From Methylobacterium mesophilicum SR1.6/6 (GTDB taxonomy: Bacteria; Pseudomonadota; Alphaproteobacteria; Rhizobiales; Beijerinckiaceae), in contig NZ_CP043538.1 in the NCBI RefSeq assembly GCF_000364445.2, forward strand, positions 999,612-1,063,611: a stretch of DNA of 64,000 nt, in the 5' to 3' direction. Below the pieces are notes generated by a model. The model did no database searches, was not told the origin of the DNA, and was given only the letters and a program-made list of their open reading frames with translations. Each line of letters opens with the position of its first letter. Positions within the stretch are counted from its first letter, which is position 1. Made by a program: the position numbers and the translations under genes. This document shows positions 1 through 8,891 of the stretch, one piece after another.

Positions 1-106
1 TCCCGTGAGGGGCCACGCCCACCTCGCCCAACTGCTGCCGTCGCGGCGCTCCTCAGGTTGATGACGGTCGAGGAGACATCTTGCGGCTCGTTCTGACCGG
101 CGACGC

Positions 107-1045
107 TCAGATCGCGTCCGGGATCAGTTCGTGCTGTCGTGCCAGCAGGAGCATCGCCTCCATGATCATGTGCGCGCACAGATGCGCGGCCATGTCGTTC
201 ACGTCCTGCGGGGGACTGACCGTGTTGAAGTCCATCGCCACGATATTCAGGCCGCTCAGGCTGCGGATCAGCTCGATCCCCTCTCGTGCCGTGAGGCCGC
301 CCCAGGTGGGCGTGCAGACGCCGGGGGCGACCGACGGATCGAAGACGTCCATGTCCCAACAGAGATAGACCGGTCGTTCGCCGACGGTGCTGCGGAACTC
401 GGCCATGGTCTGCGCGAAGCCACGCCGCAGCAGCGTCTCCGCGGTGACGACGCGGAAACCGAGATGGGCCGCGTGATCGAGGACGCCGCTGCAATAGGTG
501 AACCCGCGCACGCCCACGTGCCAGGATCGCGACGCGTCGACCCAGCCTTCCTCGGCGGCGTTCGTGAACTGTGTCGCCGCATTGTAGCGATCGTCCGGCT
601 CGTATGGGTAGGCGTCCGTGTGGCTGTCGATATGGAGCGCGACGAGGCCCGGGTACCGGCGCCCTGCCGCCCGCATGAGCGCCAGCGACACCGAGCCATC
701 CCCCCCGATCCCGACCGGCACGGCCCCCGCATCGAGGATCGCGCCGGCTGCCGCCTCGATCCGGGGCAGCGCGTCGTCGATCCGCCCCGGCGTGAGCGCC
801 ACGTTCCCGCAATCGACCGCACCGAGCAGGCTCAGGACGTCGACATCCGCCAGCGACGGATGGAACCGGCGGATGAGGCCGGATTGCCGGCGCACGGCGG
901 CCGGGCCCTGCCGCGCCCCGACCCGGAAGGCATGGGTCCCGCAATCGAACGGCACGCCGAGGATCGCCGCCCGGCATCCGGGACCGGGGCGCCCAACGGG
1001 AAGCCCCATGAAGGACTCCGGCGGCGTGAACAGCGGGTCGGTCAA
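107..1045 (-). CDS. Ureohydrolase of the arginase/agmatinase family, altered first metal motif
   Basis: A 312-residue arginase-fold protein. Members hydrolyse guanidino compounds or related C-N bonds at a two-metal site in the cytoplasm. Two metal motifs are intact: an Asp-Ser-His-Thr-Asp run at residues 140-144 and Asp-Met-Asp at 231-233 followed by Phe-Asp-Pro. The first motif, normally Gly-Gly-Asp-His-Ser, reads Gly-Gly-Asp-Gly-Ser at 114-118, so a metal-ligand histidine is missing. The start is a TTG whose last two bases lie in the stop of the upstream M20 gene (TTGA overlap), which suggests translational coupling; a later in-frame Met at residue 13 is the alternative. It is the last gene of the importer operon. 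The substrate cannot be told from sequence; agmatinase, guanidinobutyrase or an amidase-like role are all possible. Confidence 0.85.
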   Translation of the reverse strand: MTDPLFTPPESFMGLPVGRPGPGCRAAILGVPFDCGTHAFRVGARQGPAAVRRQSGLIRRFHPSLADVDVLSLLGAVDCGNVALTPGRIDDALPRIEAAAGAILDAGAVPVGIGGDGSVSLALMRAAGRRYPGLVALHIDSHTDAYPYEPDDRYNAATQFTNAAEEGWVDASRSWHVGVRGFTYCSGVLDHAAHLGFRVVTAETLLRRGFAQTMAEFRSTVGERPVYLCWDMDVFDPSVAPGVCTPTWGGLTAREGIELIRSLSGLNIVAMDFNTVSPPQDVNDMAAHLCAHMIMEAMLLLARQHELIPDAI

Positions 1046-2301
1046 GGCTGCGTGTCCCTCAGGAAGTCGAAGGCGGTGAGCGCGTGGACGCGCGCCACCT
1101 GGCCGAGTTCAGCGATCGCGGCATACTCGTCCGGACCGCCCATGCCGTGGGGGGTCGGCCCGTAGACGACGGTCGGGATGCCGCGCATCCGGAACCAGCG
1201 GGCGTCCGAGCCGCCGACCCGCATGTTGACCGCGACCGGGGCGCCCAGGACCTCCTCGGCGGCGGCGGCGCAGAGGCGCACGAGGGGGTGGTCCGGGTCG
1301 GTGTGGTTCGGCGCGAAGTCGCGTAGCACGCGCACCGTCAGACTCGGATCGTCGAGGGCGCCGTGGATCGCCGCCTCGACCGCCTCCGTCGCCACGCCGA
1401 CGGGCAGGCGGATATCGAGCGCGGCGCGGGCCCGGGCCGGGACGAGATTGGGCGAGGTGCCGCCCTCGATCCGGCCGAGATTGACGGTGATGCGGCCGAG
1501 CGTCTCCGCCTCGCCGGCCCCGGCCAGGGGCTCGGAGATGGGGCGCGACCGGGCAATCGCCTCGGTCACAGCCGCGGGCGCGGCGACGGGCACCGCCGCC
1601 AGCGCCGCGCCGAGCCGGTCCAGCGCCCCGCGCAGCCGGTCGATCGCGTTGTCGCCGAGGTGGACATGGGCGCCGTGGGCGGGTCGCCCCGCCGCCTCGA
1701 CCTCGATCCAGAGGAAGCCCTTCTCGCCGAACCGCAGGACGCGCGGCGATCCGGCATCGCCGATGATCACCGCGTCGCCCGCGGCGTGGGGCACGGTGTC
1801 GAGCAGCCACCGGGTTCCAAGGGGGCCCATGCTCTCCTCGTCCCCGGCCAGCGTGAGGACGACCTCGCCGGGCCATGCGTCCGCGACGCCGGCGAGCCCG
1901 GCGAGGGCGACGATGGAGGCGGCGATCCCGCCCTTCATGTCGGCGGCCCCGCGTCCGTACAGGCGCCCGTCGGCGGTCGCACCGGCCGGATCGACGCTCC
2001 AGGCGTCAGTCTCGCCGACGGGGTAGGTGTCGAGATGGCCGTTGAGGACGACGCGCCGCCCCGGCCCCGTGCCTCGGACGCGGGCGACGACGTTCACGAT
2101 TGCCTCCGCGCTCGCGTGCAGCGTGACCTCGGCCGAGGGCACCGCCTCGCGGATGCAGGCCGCGGCGACTTCGGCGACCGCGCGGGTATCGCCGGGCGGG
2201 TTCGGGGAAGCCGCCGCGATGAGCCGCCGCGCGATGGCGGCAACCTCGGGGCCGCGGTCGACGGCGAGGGCGCGTCGGGCGTCGGTGTCATCGCGCGGCA
2301 A
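1042..2301 (-). CDS. M20 family metallopeptidase (ArgE/DapE/aminoacylase-like)
   Basis: A 419-residue member of the M20 dinuclear zinc hydrolases, which remove acyl groups from N-acyl amino acids or cleave small peptides. Seen in the sequence: a His-Leu-Asp metal motif (H89, D91), Gly-Arg-Gly-Ala-Ala-Asp-Met-Lys-Gly-Gly around D121, the catalytic Gly-Asp-Glu-Glu-Ser at 153-157, and a C-terminal Gly-Gly-Ser-Asp-Ala-Arg segment. The only sensible start is a TTG that overlaps the end of the permease gene by 14 bases. Together with the ABC importer upstream and the arginase-fold gene downstream it suggests that an imported N-substituted amino acid is deacylated and then broken down further. Exact substrate unknown. 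Confidence 0.88.
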   Translation of the reverse strand: MPRDDTDARRALAVDRGPEVAAIARRLIAAASPNPPGDTRAVAEVAAACIREAVPSAEVTLHASAEAIVNVVARVRGTGPGRRVVLNGHLDTYPVGETDAWSVDPAGATADGRLYGRGAADMKGGIAASIVALAGLAGVADAWPGEVVLTLAGDEESMGPLGTRWLLDTVPHAAGDAVIIGDAGSPRVLRFGEKGFLWIEVEAAGRPAHGAHVHLGDNAIDRLRGALDRLGAALAAVPVAAPAAVTEAIARSRPISEPLAGAGEAETLGRITVNLGRIEGGTSPNLVPARARAALDIRLPVGVATEAVEAAIHGALDDPSLTVRVLRDFAPNHTDPDHPLVRLCAAAAEEVLGAPVAVNMRVGGSDARWFRMRGIPTVVYGPTPHGMGGPDEYAAIAELGQVARVHALTAFDFLRDTQP

Positions 2302-2953
2302 GGCGGTGCTCCCAGATGCGGATCGATTGCGTCAGCGGCCAGCAGATCGCGAAGTAGATCACCGCGATGAAGGTGAAGATCTCCAGCGGCCGGAAGGTCG
2401 ACGACGAGAGTTCCATCCCCCGCCGCGTGATCTCGCCGACGGAGATCACCGCCGCGAGGGAGGAGTACTTGATCAGCTGCACGAAATTGGCCGCGAGGGG
2501 CGGCAGGATGAAACGGACCGCCTGCGGCAGGACGATCCGCACGAAACTCTGACCCGGGGTGAGGCCCAGGACCTGCGCCGCCTCCCGCTGCCCGACCGGA
2601 ACGGCCTGGATGCCGGCCCGAAAAACTTCGGCGATGAAGGCCGAGGAATAAATCGACAGCCCCAGGATCGCGGCGGCGAAGGCGTCCAGGCGGATCCCGA
2701 GGAGGATCGGCAAAACGTAGTAGGCCCACAGGAGCTGGACGAGGATCGGCGTGTTCCGGATGACCTCGCCGTAGACGAGTGCGAGCGCGCGGAGGGGCCA
2801 GAAGCGCGAGGCCGACATGACCGCGACGAGGAGGCCGCCCGCCGTCGCGAAGACGAGCGTCAGCCCCGAGATGATCAGGGTCGTCTGAGCGCCCGACAGC
2901 AGGAAGGGGAGGTTCGCCGGGATCACGTCCCAGCGGAACTGATAGCTGCCCAT
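2288..2953 (-). CDS. Polar amino acid ABC transporter permease
   Basis: A 221-residue inner-membrane permease of the HisM/GlnP type. There are several hydrophobic helices, and the cytoplasmic EAA loop reads Glu-Ala-Ala-Gln-Val-Leu-Gly-Leu-Thr-Pro-Gly near residues 124-134, the contact point for the ATPase. Length is normal for the family. It follows the binding-protein gene by 10 bases and overlaps the M20 gene. Only one permease is present, so it probably forms a homodimer with the ATPase encoded at 3806-4570. Confidence 0.93.
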   Translation of the reverse strand: MGSYQFRWDVIPANLPFLLSGAQTTLIISGLTLVFATAGGLLVAVMSASRFWPLRALALVYGEVIRNTPILVQLLWAYYVLPILLGIRLDAFAAAILGLSIYSSAFIAEVFRAGIQAVPVGQREAAQVLGLTPGQSFVRIVLPQAVRFILPPLAANFVQLIKYSSLAAVISVGEITRRGMELSSSTFRPLEIFTFIAVIYFAICWPLTQSIRIWEHRLAAR

Positions 2954-2963
2954 CGTGGGCGAC

Positions 2964-3773
2964 CTACGGTGCGACGATCGGGCCGAGCCCGTTCTTCTCG
3001 GCGAACTTGGCGAGCCGCCCGTCGAGCTTGATCGTGTCCACGAACAGGTTGACGTAGTTCAGCCAGATCTGGTCACCCGGCGCGACCACGTAGGCGTAGG
3101 GCGTCACCGCCAGCTTCTCCGGCGGCAGCAGGTAGGTGATGCCGGGAAACTCCTTCTTCATGCGCAGCGCGGTGGGGAAGTCGCTCATGATGACGTCGGC
3201 CCGGTTCGACATCAGCTCGGCCTGGCTGGTGGCCGGGGGCGCGACGGCGTTGACGGATGCGGTCTTGAGATAGCCCCGCATGAACGGCTCGATGTAGGAG
3301 CCGAGCGTGACCGCGGCGGTGATGCCCTTCTTGTCGATGTCGTCCCACTGCTTGATCGGGCCGCCCTCCTTCACCACCGCGTAGACGTTGGTGATGAGGT
3401 AGGGCTTCGAGAACTCGACGGCCTGCGCCCGCTTCATCGTCGCCCCGACGCCGAACATCCCGATGTCGCACTTGTTGGCCTGCAGATCCGCGATGAAGGT
3501 GCCGAAGGCCGTCTCGACGACCTCGAGCTTCACCCCCATGTCCTTCGCCAATTCCTTCATCAGGTCGGCGTCGATGCCCTCCAGCTCCCCGGTGGCGGGG
3601 TTGCGGAACGAGATCGCGTAGTAGAGCGGCCAAGTGCAGACCCGCAGCCGGCCGGATTTGGTGACTTCGTAGAGGTGTGACTGCGTCTGCTGGGCGGCGG
3701 CGGGGGGCGCCGAGCCGAGCAGGGTGAACCCGCCGAGGAACGCCGCGAGGAGCCCGGTGAAACGACGCGTCAT
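2964..3773 (-). CDS. Periplasmic amino acid-binding protein of an ABC importer
   Basis: A 269-residue solute-binding protein of family 3 (SBP_bac_3). The N-terminus has a Sec signal peptide with a hydrophobic stretch ending Ala-Ala-Ala-Gln. The mature part carries typical signatures: a Gly-Arg-Leu-Arg-Val-Cys start, Leu-Glu-Gly-Ile-Asp-Ala-Asp-Leu-Met-Lys, and a region rich in Lys-Arg-Ala-Gln-Ala-Val-Glu-Phe-Ser. The ATG at 3773 is preferred because GGAGG lies about eight bases upstream; the frame stays open further upstream through the ATPase region, but that part is antisense-like shadow. It sits between the ATPase and permease genes. Ligand probably a polar amino acid or a derivative. Confidence 0.92.
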   Translation of the reverse strand: MTRRFTGLLAAFLGGFTLLGSAPPAAAQQTQSHLYEVTKSGRLRVCTWPLYYAISFRNPATGELEGIDADLMKELAKDMGVKLEVVETAFGTFIADLQANKCDIGMFGVGATMKRAQAVEFSKPYLITNVYAVVKEGGPIKQWDDIDKKGITAAVTLGSYIEPFMRGYLKTASVNAVAPPATSQAELMSNRADVIMSDFPTALRMKKEFPGITYLLPPEKLAVTPYAYVVAPGDQIWLNYVNLFVDTIKLDGRLAKFAEKNGLGPIVAP

Positions 3774-3805
3774 GGTGCAAACCTCCGTGTGAATGCGGCT
3801 GTCGA

Positions 3806-4570
3806 TCAGTCCTCGAACTGCGCCAGGAAGCGGCGCGCGCGATCCGTGCGGGGCGCGGCGAAGAAGGCGTTCGGCTCGCCCTCCTCGATAATCCGCCCGC
3901 CGTCCATGAAGACGACGCGGCTGCCGACCCTCTCGGCGAAGCCCATCTCGTGGGTCACGACCATCATGGTCATGCCCTCGCCGGCGAGATCGCGCATCAC
4001 CGTCAGCACCTCGCGCCGCAGTTCCGGGTCGAGGGCGCTCGTCGGCTCGTCGAACAGGAGCACCGCCGGGCGCATGGCCAGGGCGCGGGCGATGGCGACG
4101 CGCTGCTGCTGGCCGCCGGACAGGCGACCCGGATAGGCGTCGCGCTTGTCGGACAGGCCGACCTTGGCGAGGAGCGCCTCGGCGCGGGCCACGGCCTCGT
4201 CGCGCGTCAGCCCTCGCACCCGCATCGGCGCCTCGATGACGTTGGCCAGGACACTCATGTGCGGCCACAGATTGAAGTGCTGGAACACCATGCCGATGTC
4301 GGGACGCACCGCGCGGGCTGCCCGCGCCACCGTCCGGTTCGGCTGCCCGCCCGCGACGACCCGGTCGTGCATGAGCACGCGGCCGCGGTCCGGTGCGGCG
4401 AGGAGGGCGAGGCAGCGCAGCAGCGTGGTCTTGCCCGAGCCGCTCGGCCCGATGACGCACACCACCTCCTGCTCGTGCAGCGTGAGATCCACGGCGTCGA
4501 GGACGCGGTGCGACCCGAACGCCTTCCCGATCTCCTGTCCCTCGAGGATCCGCCGGACCGCAATCGCCAT
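3806..4570 (-). CDS. Amino acid ABC transporter ATP-binding protein
   Basis: A 254-residue ATPase of the HisP/GlnQ type that powers the adjacent importer. Walker A reads Gly-Pro-Ser-Gly-Ser-Gly-Lys-Thr-Thr at 41-49; the ABC signature Leu-Ser-Gly-Gly-Gln-Gln-Gln and the Walker B stretch Leu-Leu-Phe-Asp-Glu-Pro-Thr are present, as is the switch histidine in Val-Val-Thr-His-Glu. It is the first gene of the operon, whose order is ATPase, binding protein, permease, M20 enzyme, arginase-fold enzyme. The ATG has a GGTGA-type ribosome site. It is transcribed away from the LysR gene at 4680. Confidence 0.95.
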   Translation of the reverse strand: MAIAVRRILEGQEIGKAFGSHRVLDAVDLTLHEQEVVCVIGPSGSGKTTLLRCLALLAAPDRGRVLMHDRVVAGGQPNRTVARAARAVRPDIGMVFQHFNLWPHMSVLANVIEAPMRVRGLTRDEAVARAEALLAKVGLSDKRDAYPGRLSGGQQQRVAIARALAMRPAVLLFDEPTSALDPELRREVLTVMRDLAGEGMTMMVVTHEMGFAERVGSRVVFMDGGRIIEEGEPNAFFAAPRTDRARRFLAQFED

Positions 4571-4679
4571 GATTCATCACCATCCGTGATGCATCCAGAC
4601 TGGCGCAATTTCACAGTGCATGTCACGCCTGAATTGTAGGCTTGAGCCGAGAGCCGGTGATGCTCGATAAATCATTGTT
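4571..4679. promoter_or_regulatory. Divergent promoter region with an inverted repeat, probable LysR target
   Basis: This 109-base gap separates the importer operon (leftward) from the LysR gene (rightward). It is clearly richer in A+T than the flanking genes. An inverted repeat CATCAC-N5-GTGATG lies at 4575-4591, directly upstream of the ATPase start. LysR regulators usually bind in the gap to their divergent targets, so control of the importer by the neighbouring LysR protein is inferred. The actual binding site is not proven by sequence. Confidence 0.5.
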
Positions 4680-5579
4680 ATGGACCTGCGTCAGATCGAG
4701 CTCTTCACCGCCATCATCGAGCACGGGAGCCTCACGGCGGCGGCCCGCGCCCTCGGCGTGACGCAGCCGGCGGTCAGCGCCGGGCTGGCGCGGCTTGAAC
4801 GGGCGGTCGGCTTCTCGCTGTTCCGCCGGGATGGGCGGCAGGTTGTGCCGACCGCGGAGGCGACTCTCCTCTACGAGGAGGCCGTCCGGGCGCTGGCCGG
4901 TGTCGCGCAGCTCGATGACGCCGCCGCCGCCATCGCGGCCGCCGCGCGCGGCTCCCTGACGGTGGCGACCAACCCGAGCCCCGGGATCGCCTGGCTGCCC
5001 CGCATCGTCGCGGAGTTTCACCGGACCCGGCCCGACGTCTCGCTCAATCTCCTGACCCGCTCCTCACGCGAGGTCCGCGACCTCGTGGCGGCCCGTGCCT
5101 TCGATTTGGGCATCGCCGAGCCGCCCTTCGACAAGAAGGACAGCGTGGTCCGCCGCTATCGATTCGCCGCGGTGGCGGCCCTCAAGGCCGATCATCCCCT
5201 GGCCGCGCATGAGACGTTGACGCCTGCGCTCCTCGACGCGGCGCCCATGATCGGGCTGCTGCCCTCGCACGGGACCACTCCCGCGATCGCTCAGGCCTTC
5301 GCCGCGGACGGGTCGGAGCTGCGGATCGTGATCCGGTGCGAGTTCTTCGCGACCGCGCTCAACCTCGCGGCCGAGGGGGCGGGGATCGCCATCGTCGACC
5401 CGATCAGCGCCGCTTGCCACGCGGCGCCCGACATCGCCATCCGGCCCTTCGCGCCGCGCATCACCTACGAGGTAGCCGTTCTGAAGCCGGCCCAGAGCGG
5501 CCTCTCCCGCCTCGCCGAGGCGTTCGCCACGGCCATCGATCGGCATGTTCGTCCCTATCTGATGGAGCAAAGCCCATGA
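4680..5579 (+). CDS. LysR family transcriptional regulator
   Basis: A 299-residue regulator. The N-terminal winged helix-turn-helix covers about residues 1-60 (Leu-Thr-Ala-Ala-Ala-Arg-Ala-Leu-Gly-Val-Thr-Gln-Pro-Ala-Val-Ser is the recognition region), and a periplasmic-binding-protein-like effector domain covers about 90-295. It is divergent from the importer operon and overlaps the M28 peptidase gene by four bases (ATGA), so it likely controls both in response to the imported compound. No clear Shine-Dalgarno sequence precedes the ATG, which suggests a short or leaderless message. Confidence 0.93.
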   Translation: MDLRQIELFTAIIEHGSLTAAARALGVTQPAVSAGLARLERAVGFSLFRRDGRQVVPTAEATLLYEEAVRALAGVAQLDDAAAAIAAAARGSLTVATNPSPGIAWLPRIVAEFHRTRPDVSLNLLTRSSREVRDLVAARAFDLGIAEPPFDKKDSVVRRYRFAAVAALKADHPLAAHETLTPALLDAAPMIGLLPSHGTTPAIAQAFAADGSELRIVIRCEFFATALNLAAEGAGIAIVDPISAACHAAPDIAIRPFAPRITYEVAVLKPAQSGLSRLAEAFATAIDRHVRPYLMEQSP

Positions 5580-6835
5580 CGCTGTCGGAGCCTCTGCCCG
5601 CCTCCGTCGCCGCCGGGATCCTGTCCGACCGGCTCCTGCCGGCGGAATTCGCGGCGCTCTGCGATTGCGGCGGCCGCCTTGCGGGTACGCCCTCGGAGGC
5701 CGCGGCGCGCGAGCTCGTCCGGCGCCTCGGCGAGTCGGCGACGGGACGTCCCGCCGAGACCGTGCCGACGCCCTATGACGGATGGCAGGCCGCCTCCACC
5801 ACGCTGGAGGTCGTGGAGGGAGCGCGCGTCCTCTCGCTCGGCTGCCACCCACTCGTGCGCACCGTCGCCACGCCACCATCGGGACTGGAGGCAGAGGTCG
5901 TGCCCGTCGGACGCGGCACGGAAGCGGAGTTCGCCGCGCTCGCTCCGGTGCTGGCCGGCCGCATCGCCCTGGTGCGGCACGAATACATGTTTGCGGCGGG
6001 GCACATCCACCGGCGGCTGAAGTACGCCTGGGCGCAGCAGGCCGGTGCCGTGGGCTTCCTGATCGCCGGACCTCTGCCAACACGCCCGGTCGCGGGTTCA
6101 TGTGGCCGCGGCCGCGAAGACGGGATCCCCGCCCTCGGTATCACACCCGAAGCTGCGGCTCGCCTCGCGCCGAGAGGATCCGGCTACGCCCTGGCCCGCC
6201 TCAGGATTACCGCGGACGAGTTTGCCGACAGTACGGACGCGATCCTGTTCGATCTGCCGGGAAAAATGGCCGAGACCGTCGTGCTGAGCGCGCATCTCGA
6301 CGGCCACGACCTCGCCGAGAGTGCCATCGACAATGCCACCGGTATCGCGGCGGCGCTCGCAGTGGCGCGGGCGCTTGCACCCCATGCGGGTTGCTTCCGG
6401 CGTGGGTTACGCCTCGCCTTCTTCAGTGCCGAGGAATGGGCGTTGACGGGCTCGCGCGTTTACCTTGAACACCTGCCCACGGCCGATCGCGAGACGCTCG
6501 CCCTGAACATCAACCTCGACTCCGTCGCCGGCTCCGACCACCTGACGGCCCTTTGCAGCGGGTCTTCGAAGCTCGCGACCTGGGTCGAGCGGAGATCAAG
6601 CGCGGCCGGCGTCCCGGTCAGGACGTATCTCCCGCACATGGCCAACTCGGACCATGCCAACTTCGCCCAGCACAACATCCCCGCCTTACGCCTCGTGGCG
6701 GGCTTCGACGAGCTCGATTCCAATCTCAAACATGTTCTGACAGCGGCCGATACGCGGGATAAGGTTGGAGAGGGCCAATTACGATTCGCGGCCCCTCGCC
6801 GCTGCTGTCCTCGTGTGGTCCGCCCTCACGGATGA
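5576..6835 (+). CDS. M28 family zinc aminopeptidase-like protein, probable 3' frameshift
   Basis: A 419-residue M28 peptidase. Two-zinc motifs are visible: His-Leu-Asp-Gly-His-Asp, then Asp-Asn-Ala-Thr-Gly, and Phe-Phe-Ser-Ala-Glu-Glu-Trp (the general-base Glu pair). The ATG overlaps the LysR stop (ATGA). After Ala-Asp-Thr-Arg-Asp-Lys-Val the predicted tail turns into a Cys/Arg/Pro-rich run of poor quality. The +1 frame instead reads Ala-Ala-Ala-Val-Leu-Val-Trp-Ser-Ala-Leu-Thr and stops at 6851, which is the kind of tail expected of the family. A one-base frameshift near 6770-6790 is therefore likely. The catalytic part is unaffected. Confidence 0.82.
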   Translation: MTLSEPLPASVAAGILSDRLLPAEFAALCDCGGRLAGTPSEAAARELVRRLGESATGRPAETVPTPYDGWQAASTTLEVVEGARVLSLGCHPLVRTVATPPSGLEAEVVPVGRGTEAEFAALAPVLAGRIALVRHEYMFAAGHIHRRLKYAWAQQAGAVGFLIAGPLPTRPVAGSCGRGREDGIPALGITPEAAARLAPRGSGYALARLRITADEFADSTDAILFDLPGKMAETVVLSAHLDGHDLAESAIDNATGIAAALAVARALAPHAGCFRRGLRLAFFSAEEWALTGSRVYLEHLPTADRETLALNINLDSVAGSDHLTALCSGSSKLATWVERRSSAAGVPVRTYLPHMANSDHANFAQHNIPALRLVAGFDELDSNLKHVLTAADTRDKVGEGQLRFAAPRRCCPRVVRPHG

Positions 6836-6851
6836 ACGCCTGGTCTCCTGA

Positions 6852-7364
6852 GCTGCTCGTCGAAGCCTCTTGCAGATCAGCCGGTGGAGCGCTCTTCAGG
6901 ATCGACTTCGCCAGCGTGGCCGTCCCGGCCCAGCTCACGATCTTCCGATCGTCATTCGGCGACCCGCGAATTCGCCCTGCTGCTTCGCGCCCAGGCTGGT
7001 CGTTCAGCCGACGCGGGCGCCTGCCTGGGAGCGGACGCTGAGAGAGGCTTGCAAAGCAGCCTACTCCCTGAGACGTCCTCATCTTCGGCGGACGACCTGT
7101 TTTGGAAGCGAAGTCCGCCGAATACGGCAGGGATGAATCAGACGTTGCCACAAACGAACGGTACCCACGGCGGCGGGTCGATGGCGGGGGCTGAGCGGGC
7201 CGCCTGATCGTTCACGGCCGCGAGGGGCGCCTTATAGCCCACCTATCGCGCCCACATCAGGCCCGGTCCGCAGTAGGCCACCGCGGGGCGCGAAGCGCGT
7301 GCGAACGTGCGGGGACGTTGTGCGGTTCAGGGCGACCTCGCAGTCACAGCCAACTCGATCAGTC
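6852..7364. other. Intergenic region without a recognisable gene
   Basis: This stretch of about 510 bases lies between the M28 gene and the end of tctA. Open frames on both strands have random-looking composition, no ribosome-binding sites and no family resemblance. I see no tRNA, no strong terminator and no clear repeat. It may mark an old junction between two gene islands. Confidence 0.5.
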
Positions 7365-8891
7365 TCAGCCTTCCATGACGATGGGACCGTCGGGCACCAG
7401 CGCGCCCCGGCGTCGCCAGCGCAGGTAGAGCTGCCCGAGGATCAGGATGGCGCAGACGGCGAGGAAGGCGGCGCTGATCGGGCGCTCGACGAACACCGTC
7501 AGGTCGCCCTGCGACAGCAGCATGGCGCGCCTGAAGTTCTCCTCGAAGCGCGGCCCGAGCACGAAACCGAGGAGGATCGGGGCGGGATGGAAGCCGAGGA
7601 TCAGCAGGAGGTACCCGAAGATCCCGATCACCAGCACCTCACCGACGTGGAACAGGCTGCTGCTGGTCGAGTAGACGCCGATGCACACGAAGAACAGCGC
7701 GCTGGGATAGAGGTAGCGGTAGGGGATCGTCAGCAGCTTCACCCAGATGCCGATCAGGGGGACGTTGAGCCCCATCAGCAGGATGTTTCCGACCCAGAAG
7801 CTCGCGATCAGGCCCCAGAAGATGTCCGGGTGCTGCGAGATCAGGAGCGGCCCCGGCGTGATGCCCTGGATGGTCAGGGCGGCGAGCAGCAGCGCCATCA
7901 CGGCGTCGCCCGGGATGCCGAGGCTCATGGTCGGGATGAAGTCGCCCTGGACCGAGGAATGCGTCGCGGTCTCGGGCGCTGCCACGCCCTCGATCGCGCC
8001 CCGCCCGAAGCGCTCCGGCGTGCGCGAGATCTTCTTCTCGGCCGCGTAGGCGACGAACGAGGCGATGGTCGGGCCGGTACCCGGGATGAGCGAGCACAGG
8101 CTGCCAATCAGCGTGCCGCGTAGGATCGGCAGGGCGGAGCGCTTCAGGTCCGCCCCGCTCGGGCGCATGTCGCGCAGGCGCACGCTCGCGCCGCCGCGCA
8201 GCGGCTCGACCTTGTTCACGCTCTTGAGGAACTCCGCGATGCCGAACAGCCCGAGCGCGAGGGCGACGATCTCGACCCCGTCGGCGAGCTCGGGCAGGCC
8301 GAAGGTGAAGCGCTCGAAACCCGAGGTGACGTCGGTGCCGAAGATGCCGAGCAGGAGGCCGAGCGTCGTCATGGCGATGCCCTTCAGCGCCGAGCCGCGG
8401 GCCAGCGTCGAGCCGGCGAGCAGCCCGAGCAGCATCAGCGAGCACACGTCGGCGGGCCCGAACTTCAGCGCCGCCCGCACGAGGAGAGGCGCGAAGAAGA
8501 TCATCATCACGATGCCGAACGAGGCGCCGAAGAATCCGCCCATCATGGTGATGCCCAGCGCCGTGCCGCCCTTGCCCTGCTTGGTCAGGGGATAGCCGTC
8601 GAGGCAGGTCACCGCGTGCGGCGGATGGCAGGGCAGGTTGAGCAGGATCGAGCAGATCGCGCCCCCGTACTGGGCGCCGTAGAAGATACCCGACAGCATC
8701 AGGATCGCGGCCACTGGCGGCATCGCGAAGGTGAGCGGCAGCAGGATCGAGATCGCCGCCATCACGCCCATCCCGGGCAGCACGCCGACGATGTTGCCGA
8801 GCAGGACCCCGGCGAAGCAGGCCAGGAAGTTGGTCGGCTGGAGGGCGACCTCGAAGCCGTGGGCGAGGTCGGTGAGCGCCGTGCCGATCAT
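7365..8891 (-). CDS. tctA: Tripartite tricarboxylate transporter large permease TctA
   Basis: A 508-residue membrane protein with about a dozen hydrophobic helices, of the TctA family. Recognisable segments include Gly-Val-Leu-Pro-Gly-Met-Gly near the N-terminus, Tyr-Gly-Gly-Ala-Ile-Cys-Ser-Ile-Leu-Leu-Asn and Pro-Gly-Thr-Gly-Pro-Thr-Ile-Ala-Ser-Phe, the duplicated re-entrant motifs of the family. The gene overlaps tctB by four bases (ATGA). With TctB and TctC it forms a binding-protein-dependent secondary carrier for carboxylates. It is the last gene of the seven-gene leftward operon that begins with tctC at 14653. Confidence 0.96.
   Translation of the reverse strand: MIGTALTDLAHGFEVALQPTNFLACFAGVLLGNIVGVLPGMGVMAAISILLPLTFAMPPVAAILMLSGIFYGAQYGGAICSILLNLPCHPPHAVTCLDGYPLTKQGKGGTALGITMMGGFFGASFGIVMMIFFAPLLVRAALKFGPADVCSLMLLGLLAGSTLARGSALKGIAMTTLGLLLGIFGTDVTSGFERFTFGLPELADGVEIVALALGLFGIAEFLKSVNKVEPLRGGASVRLRDMRPSGADLKRSALPILRGTLIGSLCSLIPGTGPTIASFVAYAAEKKISRTPERFGRGAIEGVAAPETATHSSVQGDFIPTMSLGIPGDAVMALLLAALTIQGITPGPLLISQHPDIFWGLIASFWVGNILLMGLNVPLIGIWVKLLTIPYRYLYPSALFFVCIGVYSTSSSLFHVGEVLVIGIFGYLLLILGFHPAPILLGFVLGPRFEENFRRAMLLSQGDLTVFVERPISAAFLAVCAILILGQLYLRWRRRGALVPDGPIVMEG

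Noticed and set aside
6852..7364. Possible small genes in the gap before tctA
   Set aside because: Several short frames overlap on both strands, but none has a ribosome site or plausible protein composition.
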